Position numbers and translations under genes: made by a program | Shown here: piece after piece, positions 1 to 8,464 of the stretch | Layout: every line of letters starts with the position of its first letter | Numbering within the stretch: position 1 is the stretch's first letter | Assembly (NCBI GenBank): GCA_963760735.1 | Contig: CAVXEB010000004.1 | Location: 1,922,001-1,986,000, forward strand | DNA from: CF-46 sp963760735 | GTDB taxonomy: Bacteria > Chloroflexota > Limnocylindria > Limnocylindrales > CSP1-4 | Direction of reading: 5' to 3' | DNA: 64,000 bases | The notes under the pieces: model-generated | Databases searched by the model: none | What the model was told of the DNA's origin: nothing | The model's input: the letters and a program-made list of their open reading frames with translations, nothing else

Positions 1-264
1 GAACTCCTCGCGCCCGTCGAACCCGTGGTGGTGGCTGAGGTACCCGAGATCCTCCAGCACGTCGAGGGTCCGGTACACGGTCGATGGCGTCGTCGTGGGG
101 TCGATCGCGCGGCAGCGCTCGACGAGCTCGGCCCCGGTCACGTGTCCGGACGTTCGCGACAGGACGTCGACCAGGGTCCGTCGCTGGGGCGTCCAGCGGA
201 GGCCCTCGACGTGGAGGCGCTCGCGGACCTGCTCCCAGCCGTCGTGAGCCGGCTCTCCGATCAC
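1..264 (-). CDS. Fur-family metalloregulator, N-terminal 88 codons (runs off the window)
   Basis: The reading frame begins with a GTG at 264 and continues past the window edge, so only the DNA-binding half is visible. The translated segment has the winged-helix pattern of Fur/Zur/Nur repressors: a helix with GLRWTPQRRTLVDVL, then TGAELVERCR and the recognition-helix region PSTVYRTLDVLEDLGYL, followed by the start of the dimer hinge. The metal-binding half is outside the window. It lies 17 bases downstream of the nickel/cobalt permease gene on the same strand, so the two are probably cotranscribed. That partnership and the TTGCAA-type operator upstream of the permease point to a Nur-like nickel sensor, but the metal specificity is inferred from context only. 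Confidence 0.85.
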   Translation of the reverse strand, partial: MIGEPAHDGWEQVRERLHVEGLRWTPQRRTLVDVLSRTSGHVTGAELVERCRAIDPTTTPSTVYRTLDVLEDLGYLSHHHGFDGREEF

Positions 265-281
265 GCCCGTTCCCGACCGGT

Positions 282-1226
282 TCAGAACGGGAGGACGGAG
301 TCCAGGCTCGGGAGGACCGCGTCGAGCCCGAACAGGAACACCGCTCCGATCACGAGGCTGAACGCGCCCGCGACCGCGCCGATGGCGACGTAGACCCGTT
401 CCCGCGTCTGGCTCGCGACGAACCCGACCGAGCTCAGGAGCACGATGGCGAAGTTGGAGATGAGCAGGCCGATGACGAACGCGAACAGCATCGGGACGCC
501 CAGGCCGGCGCTCGCCGCGCCACCGACCGCGGCGATCAGCAGAACCTGCGTGCCCGTCTCCGCGCCGATGCCGTGGATCATGCCGACGCCGAATGCGGTC
601 CGGGTCCCGTAGGAGCTCATCTCGAGCGGCTCCACGTGCTCGTGGCCGTGGATCCGCGCCTGCACCCGGCGCCAGCCATATCGGACGCCATCGAAGACCA
701 GCATCCAGCGACTGCGGATCCGGAACGACTCTCCCGTCCGGGCGTAGCGATAGACGGAGTACAGCACCCAGGCGCCGAGCGCGATGAGCGTGACGCCGAC
801 GATGCGGCCCATGATCGGGTCGAGCCAATCCGGAAGGAGCGCCCCGAAGGCCAGTGCCGCGACCCCCAGGGCGATGACGACCGCGCCGTGGCCGAGGGCG
901 TACAGCGTGCCGAGGCGGACGGCTTCGACCTGGTGCGACGACCACACCGGCTGGCGAACCGCCGGCGTCATCCGCCCGGGCGCGAGGGTCGCGGCGCCGG
1001 GTCCCGCATCGTGGGCGCGAACCTCATTCCGGCCGCCGTGGTCGTGGTGGTCGCCGGAGATCAGGCGATGCTGCTGCTGGTGCCCCGCCTCGGCCACTCC
1101 GGCTGCGGCCGCGGTACTCGTGATGTCCGTGATGGCGGCGATGTGATCCCAATCGATCCCGTGGCGGATTCCGAGGATCAGGCCGGTGAGGAGGATGCCG
1201 ATGGCGGCGGGATCGAGGAACGGCAA
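282..1226 (-). CDS. NiCoT/NicO-type nickel or cobalt permease
   Basis: This 314-residue polytopic membrane protein carries the HX4DH signature of nickel/cobalt permeases (RHGIDWDHIAAITD, about residues 21-34) in its first helix. A second conserved helix holds ALGHGAVVIALG, and a third motif region is GMIHGIGAETGTQ. A histidine-rich loop (about residues 48-70) lies between helix 1 and the next helices, as often seen in metal permeases. The chosen start is a TTG preceded by AAGGA nine bases upstream; no in-frame ATG or GTG lies nearby. The gene precedes a Fur-family regulator in the same operon, and a promoter with an overlapping Nur-like palindrome lies just upstream. The likely role is regulated uptake of Ni2+ or Co2+ across the cytoplasmic membrane; which metal cannot be told from the sequence. 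Confidence 0.85.
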   Translation of the reverse strand: MPFLDPAAIGILLTGLILGIRHGIDWDHIAAITDITSTAAAAGVAEAGHQQQHRLISGDHHDHGGRNEVRAHDAGPGAATLAPGRMTPAVRQPVWSSHQVEAVRLGTLYALGHGAVVIALGVAALAFGALLPDWLDPIMGRIVGVTLIALGAWVLYSVYRYARTGESFRIRSRWMLVFDGVRYGWRRVQARIHGHEHVEPLEMSSYGTRTAFGVGMIHGIGAETGTQVLLIAAVGGAASAGLGVPMLFAFVIGLLISNFAIVLLSSVGFVASQTRERVYVAIGAVAGAFSLVIGAVFLFGLDAVLPSLDSVLPF

Positions 1227-1265
1227 CGTGATCGGTCCTTGCTCTGGTGTCAGCGCCCTCCGGAA

Positions 1266-1304
1266 AGGCTAGCCGTTCGCGCCGCGTGTTGCAACGAGTT
1301 GCAC
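1266..1304 (-). promoter_or_regulatory. Permease promoter with overlapping Nur-like operator
   Basis: On the minus strand, TTGCAA (1294-1289) and TAGCCT (1271-1266) are separated by exactly 17 bases and fit -35 and -10 elements. The -35 hexamer is part of a symmetric box, TTGCAA-CGAG-TTGCAC (1289-1304), whose core TGCAAC-GA-GTTGCA is a perfect dyad. The known Streptomyces Nur box is TTGCAA-N5-TTGCAA, so this resembles it with a shorter spacer. A repressor bound here would block the -35 element of the permease-regulator operon. The binding protein is inferred to be the adjacent Fur-family product. Confidence 0.6.
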
Positions 1305-1372
1305 TAGCAGATCCGTGCGAATCTCCGTGCCGTGGATACGCGATCGGATGGGATGCGGATGGATCGGGCCCG

Positions 1373-1381
1373 TGATAGCAT
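1373..1381 (+). promoter_or_regulatory. Candidate extended -10 promoter of tmRNA
   Basis: TGATAGCAT has the TGn extension followed by a -10 like hexamer TAGCAT (1376-1381). Transcription would start near 1388, leaving about 20 bases to be removed before the mature tmRNA 5' end at 1411, as expected for RNase P processing. No convincing -35 element is present, which extended -10 promoters tolerate. Confidence 0.4.
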
Positions 1382-1410
1382 CCCCGATCCGAACGGTCGT
1401 TCGGTCCTGT

Positions 1411-1788
1411 GGGGATGTGTGGATTCGACAGGGCCTGGCTACCGGGGAGCGCGAGCCGAGGATGCTGCTCAGGCCTCGTTAATCAGGCAGCAAAACGAAG
1501 TACCTGGCAACCGCCAGTCGACTCTCGCCCTCGCTGCGTAAGCAGCTAGTGTGAGCGTGGAAGCCACCTCGGTCCCGCGGGTGGTGGAAGCGTCATTCAG
1601 CGGGGCTGCGATCCGGGCAAGCGTTGCGTAGTCCGGAGACAAGCCCGATCTAGGGGCACGTGACTGGACTGCCGGTGAGCCTGCCGATGGGCGCCCCGGC
1701 GGTCGACGACAAACCATCGGATACGCTCGTAGTTGGTCTCCGGCGAAGGGTTCTGGACGGGGAGTTCGACTCTCCCCCATCTCCACCA
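1411..1788 (+). ncRNA. ssrA: Transfer-messenger RNA (tmRNA)
   Basis: The ends form the tRNA-like domain. GGGGATG at 1411 pairs with the 3' strand CATCTCC (one G-U pair), followed by the encoded ACCA ending at 1788. The sequence GTGGATTCGACAGGG near the 5' end is the conserved tmRNA D-loop region. The T arm GGGAG-TTCGACT-CTCCC precedes the acceptor strand. The internal frame ends with codons for NRQSTLALAA and TAA at about 1541; the LALAA ending is the classic protease-recognition tail. The exact resume codon was not resolved; upstream codons in this frame read QQNEVPG. It rescues stalled ribosomes together with SmpB, which is not in this window. Confidence 0.95.
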
Positions 1789-2010
1789 CGCCGCTTCGTT
1801 TGGCCCGTTCACCCCGTGCCGTGAGTTCCAGCTCACATTGGCCGAAACGGCCAGGAACGACCGGATCGCGTTTCGGCGGCAGGCGGGCGACAGACAGCCC
1901 TGCATGCTTGCTTCACGCGCGGGAACGCACACCGGCGCCACGTCCGGGCGGGGCCACGCGACGAGCTCTCGCGAAGCTCGCGCAGCCCGGCTCGTACGGC
2001 AGGGAGCGCG

Positions 2011-3540
2011 ATGACTGAGCATCAGGTGGTGATCGCCGGAGGGGGACCGACCGGGCTGATCCTGGCGGCGGAACTGCAGGTGGCGGGGATCGATGTTCTC
2101 GTCGTGGAGCGTCGTCCCAACCAGGAGCTCGACGGAAGGCGGGCCGGGGGGCTCCACTCCCGTACGCTCGAGGTGCTCGACCAGCGCGGCGTCGCCGATC
2201 GGTTCGTCTCGGCGGGCCGGACGCACCCGCGCGTCGGCTACGCGGGGACGTCCCTGGACATCAGCGACTTCCCGACTCGCCACAACTATGTCCTGGCGCT
2301 CTGGCAGAAGGACATCGAGGTCATCCTGGCCGGCTGGGTCGACGAGCTCGGCGTCTCGATGCTGCGTGAGCACGAGGTGGTGGGCTTCATCCAGGACGGG
2401 ACCGGCGTGGATGTCGAGCTGTCCGGGGCAACGAGGTTCCGGGCGGACTACCTGGTCGGGTGCGACGGGGGCCGCAGCGTGATCCGCAAGGCGGCGGGCA
2501 TCGACTTCGCCGGCTTCGATGCCTCGCGCAGCTACCTGATCGCCGAGGTCGAGATGGATGAGACGCCGGAGATCGGGATGCGGCCGGAGGGCGGCGGCAT
2601 CGGCCCCGTCGATCGCGAGAAGGGCGGGAGCCCGTACGGAGTCGTCCTCCTGGAAGCGAAGGTCGAGCATGCCGGCGACCCGACCTTGCAGGACCTGCGT
2701 GAGGCGCTGGTCGCCGCCTACGGGACCGACTACGGCGCCCACAGCCCGACCCGGATGTCCAGGTTCACCGACCTGACTCGCCAGGCCGCGTCCTATCGGA
2801 AGGGCCGCGTCCTGCTCGCAGGCGATGCCGCACATGTGCACAGCCCGGTCGGGGGCCAGGGCCTGAACGTCGGCGCGCAGGACGCCGTGAACCTGGGCTG
2901 GAAGCTGGCCCAGGTGGTCAGGGGAACCTCGCCCCAGAGCCTCCTGGACACCTACCACGCCGAACGCCATCCGGTGGGGGCCCGGGTGTTGCGCAACACC
3001 ATGGCGCAGGTGGCGCTCAGCCACGTGGACGACCGCAGCAAGGCGCTGCGCGAGGCCGTGCTCGAGTTTCTGAGCATGGACGAGCCCCGCAAGCGCACCG
3101 CCGGGATGATCTCCGGCCTTGACATCCGGTACGACCTCGGCGAGGGCCACCCGCTGCTCGGACGGCGGATGCCCGACCTGGACCTCCGGACATCGGGCGG
3201 TCCGACGACGGTGTTCACGCTGCTCCACGATGCCCGGCCCGTCCTGCTGAACCTGAGCGAACCCGGCTCGTTCGACATCTCGCCCTGGTCCGACCGAGTC
3301 GGTCTGGTCGACGCCACCCACGAAGGGACTTGGGACCTGCCGGTCGTCGGCCCGGTCCCCGCGCCCGCAGCCGTGTTGATCCGCCCCGACGGGTATGTCG
3401 CCTGGACTGGCAGCCTCACCGACCCTGACCTCACCGGCGCGCTGACAACCTGGTTCGGCGGCCCGAGTCCCTTCGCCCAGGAGGACCAGAAGGGCGGTTC
3501 TTCCCCTACCTCCAGCCGAGCGCCGGCGCCACGTACTTGA
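2011..3540 (+). CDS. FAD-dependent aromatic-ring monooxygenase (PHBH/PheA class)
   Basis: The 509-residue product has the three hallmarks of class A flavoprotein hydroxylases: an N-terminal dinucleotide-binding GGGPTG motif (about residues 11-16), the DG motif LVGCDGGRS (about 148-156) and the GD motif LAGDAAHVHSP (about 269-279) that contacts FAD. A C-terminal thioredoxin-fold-like extension follows, as in the PheA/RdmE group. It probably hydroxylates an aromatic substrate using NAD(P)H and O2; the substrate cannot be told. GGGAG lies 4 bases before the ATG. The last 12 codons overlap the 3' end of the convergent LLM gene, and the final 20 or so residues are low complexity, so the natural C-terminus may be shorter in relatives. 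Confidence 0.85.
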   Translation: MTEHQVVIAGGGPTGLILAAELQVAGIDVLVVERRPNQELDGRRAGGLHSRTLEVLDQRGVADRFVSAGRTHPRVGYAGTSLDISDFPTRHNYVLALWQKDIEVILAGWVDELGVSMLREHEVVGFIQDGTGVDVELSGATRFRADYLVGCDGGRSVIRKAAGIDFAGFDASRSYLIAEVEMDETPEIGMRPEGGGIGPVDREKGGSPYGVVLLEAKVEHAGDPTLQDLREALVAAYGTDYGAHSPTRMSRFTDLTRQAASYRKGRVLLAGDAAHVHSPVGGQGLNVGAQDAVNLGWKLAQVVRGTSPQSLLDTYHAERHPVGARVLRNTMAQVALSHVDDRSKALREAVLEFLSMDEPRKRTAGMISGLDIRYDLGEGHPLLGRRMPDLDLRTSGGPTTVFTLLHDARPVLLNLSEPGSFDISPWSDRVGLVDATHEGTWDLPVVGPVPAPAAVLIRPDGYVAWTGSLTDPDLTGALTTWFGGPSPFAQEDQKGGSSPTSSRAPAPRT

Positions 3541-4529
3541 GGATGCTCTCGACGGCGTGCGCGTTGTACTCGACGCCGAGCTGGTTCGGAACCGTCAGCA
3601 GCAACGTGTCGGCTGCCTCGATCGCCGTGTCCTTGGCGAGCTCGCGTGACGAGAGCATCGGGCTCCGCCGCGTACGACCGCCCGAAGATCGCCTTCGTCT
3701 GCGCGTCGATGTAGCCGACCTGATCCTGGTCCTGGCCGCCGCGCCCGAAGTACGCGCGGTCCCGATCGTCGACCAGCGCGAAGATGCTGCGGCTGACCGA
3801 GACCCTCGGCTCGCGTTGGTGCCCTGCCGCCGTCCAGGCCTCACGGAACAGCCGGATCTGCTCCGCCTGGAGCTCGTGGAACGGCATGCCGGCGTCCTCG
3901 GTCATCAGCGTCGATGACATCAGGTTGAGCCCCTGCTGAGCCGCCCACTCGGCGGTCGGACGTGAGCCTGCGCCCCACCAGATGCGGTCGCGCAGGCCGG
4001 GCGAGTGCGGCTCCGGCCGAAGCAGCCCGGGCGGGTTCGGGAACATCGGGGAGGGGTTCGGCTCTGCGAAGCCGGCGCCGGTCAGGACCTGGAGGAAGAC
4101 GTCGGTGTGCTGGCGGGCCATGTCGGCGTCGGTCTGGCCCTCGGATGGCGCGTAGCCGAAGTAGCGGAAGCCGTCGATGACCTGCTCGGGCGAGCCGCGA
4201 CTGATTCCGAGCTGCAGGCGGCCGCCCGCGATCAGGTCGGCGGCGCCGGCGTCCTCGGCCATGTAGAGCGGGTTCTCGTAGCGCATGTCGATGACGGCCG
4301 TCCCGATCTCGATCCGCTTCGTTCGCGCGCCGATCGCCGCGAGGAGGGGGAAGGGCGACGCGAGCTGCTGGGCGAAGTGGTGGACCCGGAAGTAGGCGCC
4401 GTCGGCTCCCAGGTCCTCGACCGCCTCGGCGAGCTCGATCGACTGGATGAGCGCATCCGACCCTGACCGCACCTGCGAGTACGCGGAGTCCGACCAATGC
4501 CCGAACGAGAGGAACCCGATCTTCTTCAC
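3506..4529 (-). pseudogene. LLM-class flavin-dependent oxidoreductase, frameshifted
   Basis: From a GTG at 4529 the frame encodes a luciferase-like TIM-barrel protein (start MKKIGFLSFGHW, then GADGAYFRVHHFAQQLASP and GTAVIDMRYENPLYMAED). Near 3641-3655 the homologous reading moves to another frame: the first frame reads SYAAEPDALVTR and the next continues ELAKDTAIEAADTLLLTVPN and ends with KYVAPALGWR at the TAG at 3506. One extra base between the codons for V and E explains the shift. If the base is real, the product loses its last 45 or so residues; a sequencing or assembly error is equally possible. Members of this family use reduced FMN or F420; the substrate is unknown. Its end overlaps the convergent monooxygenase gene by 35 bases. 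Confidence 0.75.
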
Positions 4530-4703
4530 GCACTGATTCTATTGACTGCAGACGGCGGTGACCGCCATCCGGCGCGCCCGCCTGTGGCTCTGCCCGTCCT
4601 GACTCCACCCTGCGGCAATCGGACGCTCGACGTCAGGTCCATCGGCAGTCGCCCGGATGGGCTGATGCCCACCCGGGCAACCGACCTCGTCCGATGCGGC
4701 TTC

Positions 4704-5561
4704 TCAGAGGCCGATCTGGTCGGCGAATGCCCGAGCCATGACCCCGTAGCCCGCGGCATTGGCGTGGTTGTTCGGACCCAGCGGCGGCGGCGCGCAGACC
4801 CAGGTCCACTGGCAGATCCGTGCGACGTTGATCGGGACCATGCCGGCGCCCGGCAGTTCGACGAGCGTCGTGAAGTCATCCGACGAGAAGGCGCCCTCGA
4901 CGTCGGCGACCGGATCGCCCGACCCCTGGTACAGCGCCCGGAGCAGGTCGTTGACCGGCCCGAGCAGCTGTGTCTGGCTCGCGATGGCGGTCGCCTGACC
5001 CTCGGGACCGAGCAGCCACGAGGCAAGGAACGGGTTGTAGATCGACATCCCGATGATGGGGATATCCGGGCCCGCGGCCGCCCGAAGCCTTGCGAGGATC
5101 GTCGGCAGGTTCGACTGGATGCTGGCAATGCCCGCGGGAACGCAGCGGGCTTCCTGGCACGGGAAGTCGTTGGCGCCGATGTCGATCGTCACGAATGCCA
5201 CGAACTTGCGGTGTGCCTTCAGGAAGGCGACCGCCTCATCGAGCTGCGAGCCCCTGGCGTAGCCGCAGATGCCGCCGTGGATGAACGTCTCGGTCGTCTC
5301 TCCGGGACAGCCGAGCTTCTCGAGGCTCAGCTTCTCGTACCGAGACAGTGCGATCCGGTGCAGCTGCTCCGGATAGCCCTCGTTCGTCCGGTAGAGGTCG
5401 GCCGGGTCGCCGATCGGCTGGACACCCGCGGCGAGCGAGTCGCCGACCGACAGGTAGTACGTCCTGGCGTGCGCCCCGGCCGAATCGGAGCTCGCGAGCG
5501 TCGTCCCGGCCGACGCGAACACCAACAGAAGCGCAGCGACCACCATCGCGGACCGTCTCAT
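4704..5561 (-). CDS. Secreted SGNH/GDSL-type hydrolase
   Basis: The 285-residue protein begins with an ATG preceded by GAGGTG six bases upstream. An upstream in-frame start at 5612 lacks a comparable site and would bury the signal peptide. Residues 1-25 form a Sec signal (MRRSAMVVAALLLVFASAG). The mature part has the SGNH blocks: block I SVGDSLAAG with the nucleophilic serine, the glycine/asparagine block IDIGANDFPC, and a C-terminal block NNHANAAGYGVMA supplying the histidine (here in NHAN rather than the usual DxxH). It is probably an exported lipase or carbohydrate esterase; the substrate is unknown. Four or more cysteines in the mature domain may form disulfides outside the cell. Confidence 0.8.
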   Translation of the reverse strand: MRRSAMVVAALLLVFASAGTTLASSDSAGAHARTYYLSVGDSLAAGVQPIGDPADLYRTNEGYPEQLHRIALSRYEKLSLEKLGCPGETTETFIHGGICGYARGSQLDEAVAFLKAHRKFVAFVTIDIGANDFPCQEARCVPAGIASIQSNLPTILARLRAAAGPDIPIIGMSIYNPFLASWLLGPEGQATAIASQTQLLGPVNDLLRALYQGSGDPVADVEGAFSSDDFTTLVELPGAGMVPINVARICQWTWVCAPPPLGPNNHANAAGYGVMARAFADQIGL

Positions 5562-5652
5562 CACGTTCACCTCGAAGCTGTGCGAGCCGGACATCCGGCC
5601 CCCTTGCCTCACTGACGCGAACGCGCCTTCAGCGTTGCGAGGCAGATCGGCG

Positions 5653-6882
5653 TCACTGGGAAGCGGCTGCGTGCGACGGCAGCGTGTCTGTCGATCGACG
5701 GTCGAACGCGATCAATGCCCCGGCGCAGACGACGCCCAGGATCGCCGTGCCGTACATCGCCGCCGTCAGTCCGACCGTGACCGACAGCAGGCCCATCAAT
5801 GGCGGGTACACGGTTCCACCGATGACCCCGAAGCCGGTCAGCAGCCCGCTCACGGCCGCCGAACGTTCCGGGTAGCGATCGCCGCCGACCGCCTGGATCA
5901 TCGGGAAGATCGGACCCGAGGCGACGCCGACGATGGCGAACAGTGCGATCGAGATCGGCAACGAGGGGACCGCGATCGCCCCGACGAGGGCGATCGACAG
6001 GACGATGGCGCAGGTCACCGTGAATCGAACGTGGTCGAAGCGATCGGCGATCCCGGCCGACACCAGACGCCCGACCGCGAGCCCGGCCCAGAACAGCGAG
6101 AGAGCAAGCGTGGCGGTGCTCAGCGGAGCCGGCTCGAGGAACCTGACGAGCCAGTTCGAAACGCCGACCTCTGACGCGACGTAGCTCAGGATCGCGATCC
6201 CGAGCAGGACCAGTGGGAAGGAAATCCGGCCGCCGAACCATGCGCCGTCCGTGCCGCCGATGGTCGCGATGGCCGGCGCCGGATCCGCAATCGACCCGGC
6301 CGACGACCGACCGGTCGGCATCGCGACGAGCCAGAACCCCGCGGCCAGCACCAGGGGCCCGAGACCCGACACGACCATCACGGCCGGCCAGGGCGTGCCA
6401 CCGCCGACCAGAGCTCCGACGACCAACGGCGCCGACAGCGCACCGACGCTGAAGAACAGGTGGAGCAGGTTCATCGCCCGGCCGCGACCCGATCGGAACA
6501 GGTCGAGGAACAGCCCGTTCGACCCGCCGTCCAGCCCGCCGGCACCGAGACCGGCCGGCACCGCCAGGGCCATGAACACGGTCCAGCTCGGCGCGAGCCC
6601 GAGGCCGATGATCCCTGCGCCGTGGAGCAGCGCCGCCGCGGTGAGGACGGTTCGCCGCCCGAACCGCTCGGTGACCGGCCCACCGCCGAATGAACCGGTC
6701 GCGTACGCGACCGAATAGAGCAGGTAGATGAGGCCGATCCCAGCGTCGGTCTGATCGAAGGTCGCCTCGATCGATCGGATCAGGGACGGGACCAGCAGGC
6801 CGGTCCAGCCGATCGTCAGCAGCGCGAGGCAACCGAGGATGGCCGCCGGCTGCAGCAGGCCGCGCGAGGAGGGCCGGATCAC
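5653..6882 (-). CDS. Major facilitator superfamily permease (FucP/sugar-type fold)
   Basis: The protein is 409 residues with about twelve hydrophobic helices and a central cytoplasmic loop (about residues 195-230). The first half contains the MFS loop signature GGGPVTERFGRRTVL after helix 2, and the second half has the equivalent GRLVSAGIADRFDH. This layout fits the fucose-permease-like MFS group, but the substrate cannot be named. The GTG start follows the end of the upstream F420-type oxidoreductase gene by 57 bases on the same strand. It may form a transcription unit with that gene, and nothing further indicates its regulation. Confidence 0.8.
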   Translation of the reverse strand: MIRPSSRGLLQPAAILGCLALLTIGWTGLLVPSLIRSIEATFDQTDAGIGLIYLLYSVAYATGSFGGGPVTERFGRRTVLTAAALLHGAGIIGLGLAPSWTVFMALAVPAGLGAGGLDGGSNGLFLDLFRSGRGRAMNLLHLFFSVGALSAPLVVGALVGGGTPWPAVMVVSGLGPLVLAAGFWLVAMPTGRSSAGSIADPAPAIATIGGTDGAWFGGRISFPLVLLGIAILSYVASEVGVSNWLVRFLEPAPLSTATLALSLFWAGLAVGRLVSAGIADRFDHVRFTVTCAIVLSIALVGAIAVPSLPISIALFAIVGVASGPIFPMIQAVGGDRYPERSAAVSGLLTGFGVIGGTVYPPLMGLLSVTVGLTAAMYGTAILGVVCAGALIAFDRRSTDTLPSHAAASQ

Positions 6883-6939
6883 CGGCCGATGCTACCGGGT
6901 CGGGCGGGGCGGTCGACCGACGCCCCGGCGACCGATCGC

Positions 6940-7386
6940 CTAGCCGCGCGCTCCGGCGGGCTGTGGGACCTTCTCGAGCCGGATCATCGGGATCACCCGG
7001 TCGGTCTTCGACGGATAGTCGCCGAACTTCGGCAGCGCCCGGACATGGTCAGCCCAGAGGTGATCGCGATCCGCGCCGCTCGACACGTTCGCCCGGGCCT
7101 GAAGGACCTGGTTGTCGACCTCGATCGTCACGTCGGGGTTCGCGAGCAGGTTGTAGTACCAGGCCGGGTTCGTGTCCGCGCCGCCCTTGGACGCGGCGAT
7201 CACCCAGGCGTCGCCATCGCGGTGGTAGTTGACGATGGTGCTCCGGGGCTCGCCGGACTTTGCGCCGGTCGTCGTGAGGATCAGGAGCGTCTCGCCGGCC
7301 ATCGGGCCGGTCGAAGGAACGCCGTCATGAGCGCGCATGTCGGCGATCAGGTTGCGGGTCCAGGCCTCGGGGTCCCAGTCGGTCAC
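6940..7386 (-). CDS. Deazaflavin (F420)-dependent nitroreductase family protein
   Basis: The 148-residue product has the split-barrel pattern of the DDN/FDOR-A family: LILTTTGAKSGEPRSTIVNYHRDGD, then ASKGGADTNPAWYYNLLANPDVTIEV near the middle. The family usually binds cofactor F420 or fatty acids and reduces quinones or nitro compounds at the membrane. The GTG start has AGGAGG six bases upstream. A perfect 9-bp inverted repeat lies 30 bases upstream and shares the GTTGC/GCAAC arms with the site in front of the HxlR gene, so both may belong to one small regulon. F420 use is a family property, not proven here. Confidence 0.85.
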   Translation of the reverse strand: MTDWDPEAWTRNLIADMRAHDGVPSTGPMAGETLLILTTTGAKSGEPRSTIVNYHRDGDAWVIAASKGGADTNPAWYYNLLANPDVTIEVDNQVLQARANVSSGADRDHLWADHVRALPKFGDYPSKTDRVIPMIRLEKVPQPAGARG

Positions 7387-7415
7387 GGGTGTCCTCCTGA
7401 TGTAGTGGGCTGGTC

Positions 7416-7437
7416 GATCGTTGCTGGTGCAACGATC
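7416..7437. promoter_or_regulatory. Perfect 9-bp inverted repeat upstream of the F420-type oxidoreductase
   Basis: GATCGTTGC-TGGT-GCAACGATC is a perfect dyad with a 4-base spacer, located in the short gap before the oxidoreductase gene. Its core, GTTGC-N4-GCAAC, is nearly the same as the GTTGC-N5-GCAAC dyad at 9415-9429 in front of the HxlR regulator. It is a candidate operator for that regulator. Confidence 0.5.
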
Positions 7438-7467
7438 TCACGGTCGGCGGATTCCTGCAGGCGGGGC

Positions 7468-8457
7468 TCAGACGTGCAGCTCGGTCGGCCGGACGTCGAC
7501 CTCCGCCACGGTCCCGTCGCGCTCGATCGTGATCGGCACAGACCGGTCGACGAGGTCGCCGACCAGGGCCCGCTGGAGGTCGCCGACCCCGGAGATCGGC
7601 CGGCCGTCGAGCGAGACGATCACGTCGCCGGCGCGGACGCCGGCCGCGGACGCCGGGCTCCCGTCGAGGAGCTGGACGACCTCCAGGCCGGTGGTCCGGC
7701 CGAGCCGTGCGGCCAGCGCCGACGACAGGCGCCGCGTGCCGCCCACGATCCCGAGGTAGGCACGCCGGACCCGGCCGTCGTGGACGAGGGCCCCGAGGAT
7801 CAGCCGGGTGGCATCGTCGATCGGGACGGCGAGCCCGAGCCCGACGCCTGCGACCGCGGTGTTGATCCCCACGACCCGGCCGCGCACATCGGCGAGGGCG
7901 CCGCCCGAGTTGCCGGGGTTGAGCGCGGCGTCGGTCTGGATCACGTTCTCGACGAGCCGGCTCGCCTGGCCGTCCCGAGCCGCAAGCGACCGCCCGAGCG
8001 CCGACACGACGCCGGCCGTCACGGTCCCCGCGAACCCGAGGGGATTGCCGATGGCGACAACCAGCTGCCCGACCCGGAGCCGGGCCGCATCACCGAAGGG
8101 TGCCGCCGAGAGCCCACCGGCCGACGCCCGGACGACGGCCAGGTCCGACAGGGGATCCCGGCCGACGACCTCGAACCCGAGCTCGTCGCCGTCGACGAAC
8201 GTAGCGGTTCCCCGCTCCGCGCCGGCGACGACATGGGCGTTGGTGACGAGGTAGCCGTCCGGGGTGAAGGCCACGCCGGAGCCCGCTCCGCCGCCCCAGC
8301 CACCGACCCGCCGCTCGACGCGGAGGCTGGCGACCGACGGGATCAGCCGTTCGGCGGCGGTGCTGACCGCAAGGGAGTAGGCGTCGAGCGCCTCGGCCTC
8401 GACGGACTCGAGGTCGGCGTCGTCGCCGGCTCGCGGGATCTCACGAAGGGCGACCAT
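7468..8457 (-). CDS. HtrA-like trypsin-fold serine protease with PDZ domain (second of a pair)
   Basis: The 329-residue protein has a chymotrypsin-fold protease domain followed by one PDZ domain. The catalytic triad is visible: histidine in VTNAHVVAG, aspartate in DPLSDLAVVR and serine in LNPGNSGGAL. The PDZ region includes GLEVVQLLDGSPASAAGVRAGDVIVSLDG split over about residues 245-290. There is no signal peptide or membrane segment, unlike typical DegP/DegQ/HtrA, so it may act in the cytoplasm or be exported by another route. The ATG at 8457 lies just after the stop of the upstream protease gene (7 bases); a GTG at 8502 would overlap it. The two proteases are probably cotranscribed and may work as a pair. 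Confidence 0.85.
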   Translation of the reverse strand: MVALREIPRAGDDADLESVEAEALDAYSLAVSTAAERLIPSVASLRVERRVGGWGGGAGSGVAFTPDGYLVTNAHVVAGAERGTATFVDGDELGFEVVGRDPLSDLAVVRASAGGLSAAPFGDAARLRVGQLVVAIGNPLGFAGTVTAGVVSALGRSLAARDGQASRLVENVIQTDAALNPGNSGGALADVRGRVVGINTAVAGVGLGLAVPIDDATRLILGALVHDGRVRRAYLGIVGGTRRLSSALAARLGRTTGLEVVQLLDGSPASAAGVRAGDVIVSLDGRPISGVGDLQRALVGDLVDRSVPITIERDGTVAEVDVRPTELHV

Positions 8458-8464
8458 CGCTCGG

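Noticed and set aside
1597..3321. Minus-strand frame covering the tmRNA and monooxygenase region
   Set aside because: It is the complement of a well-supported plus-strand gene and of the tmRNA.
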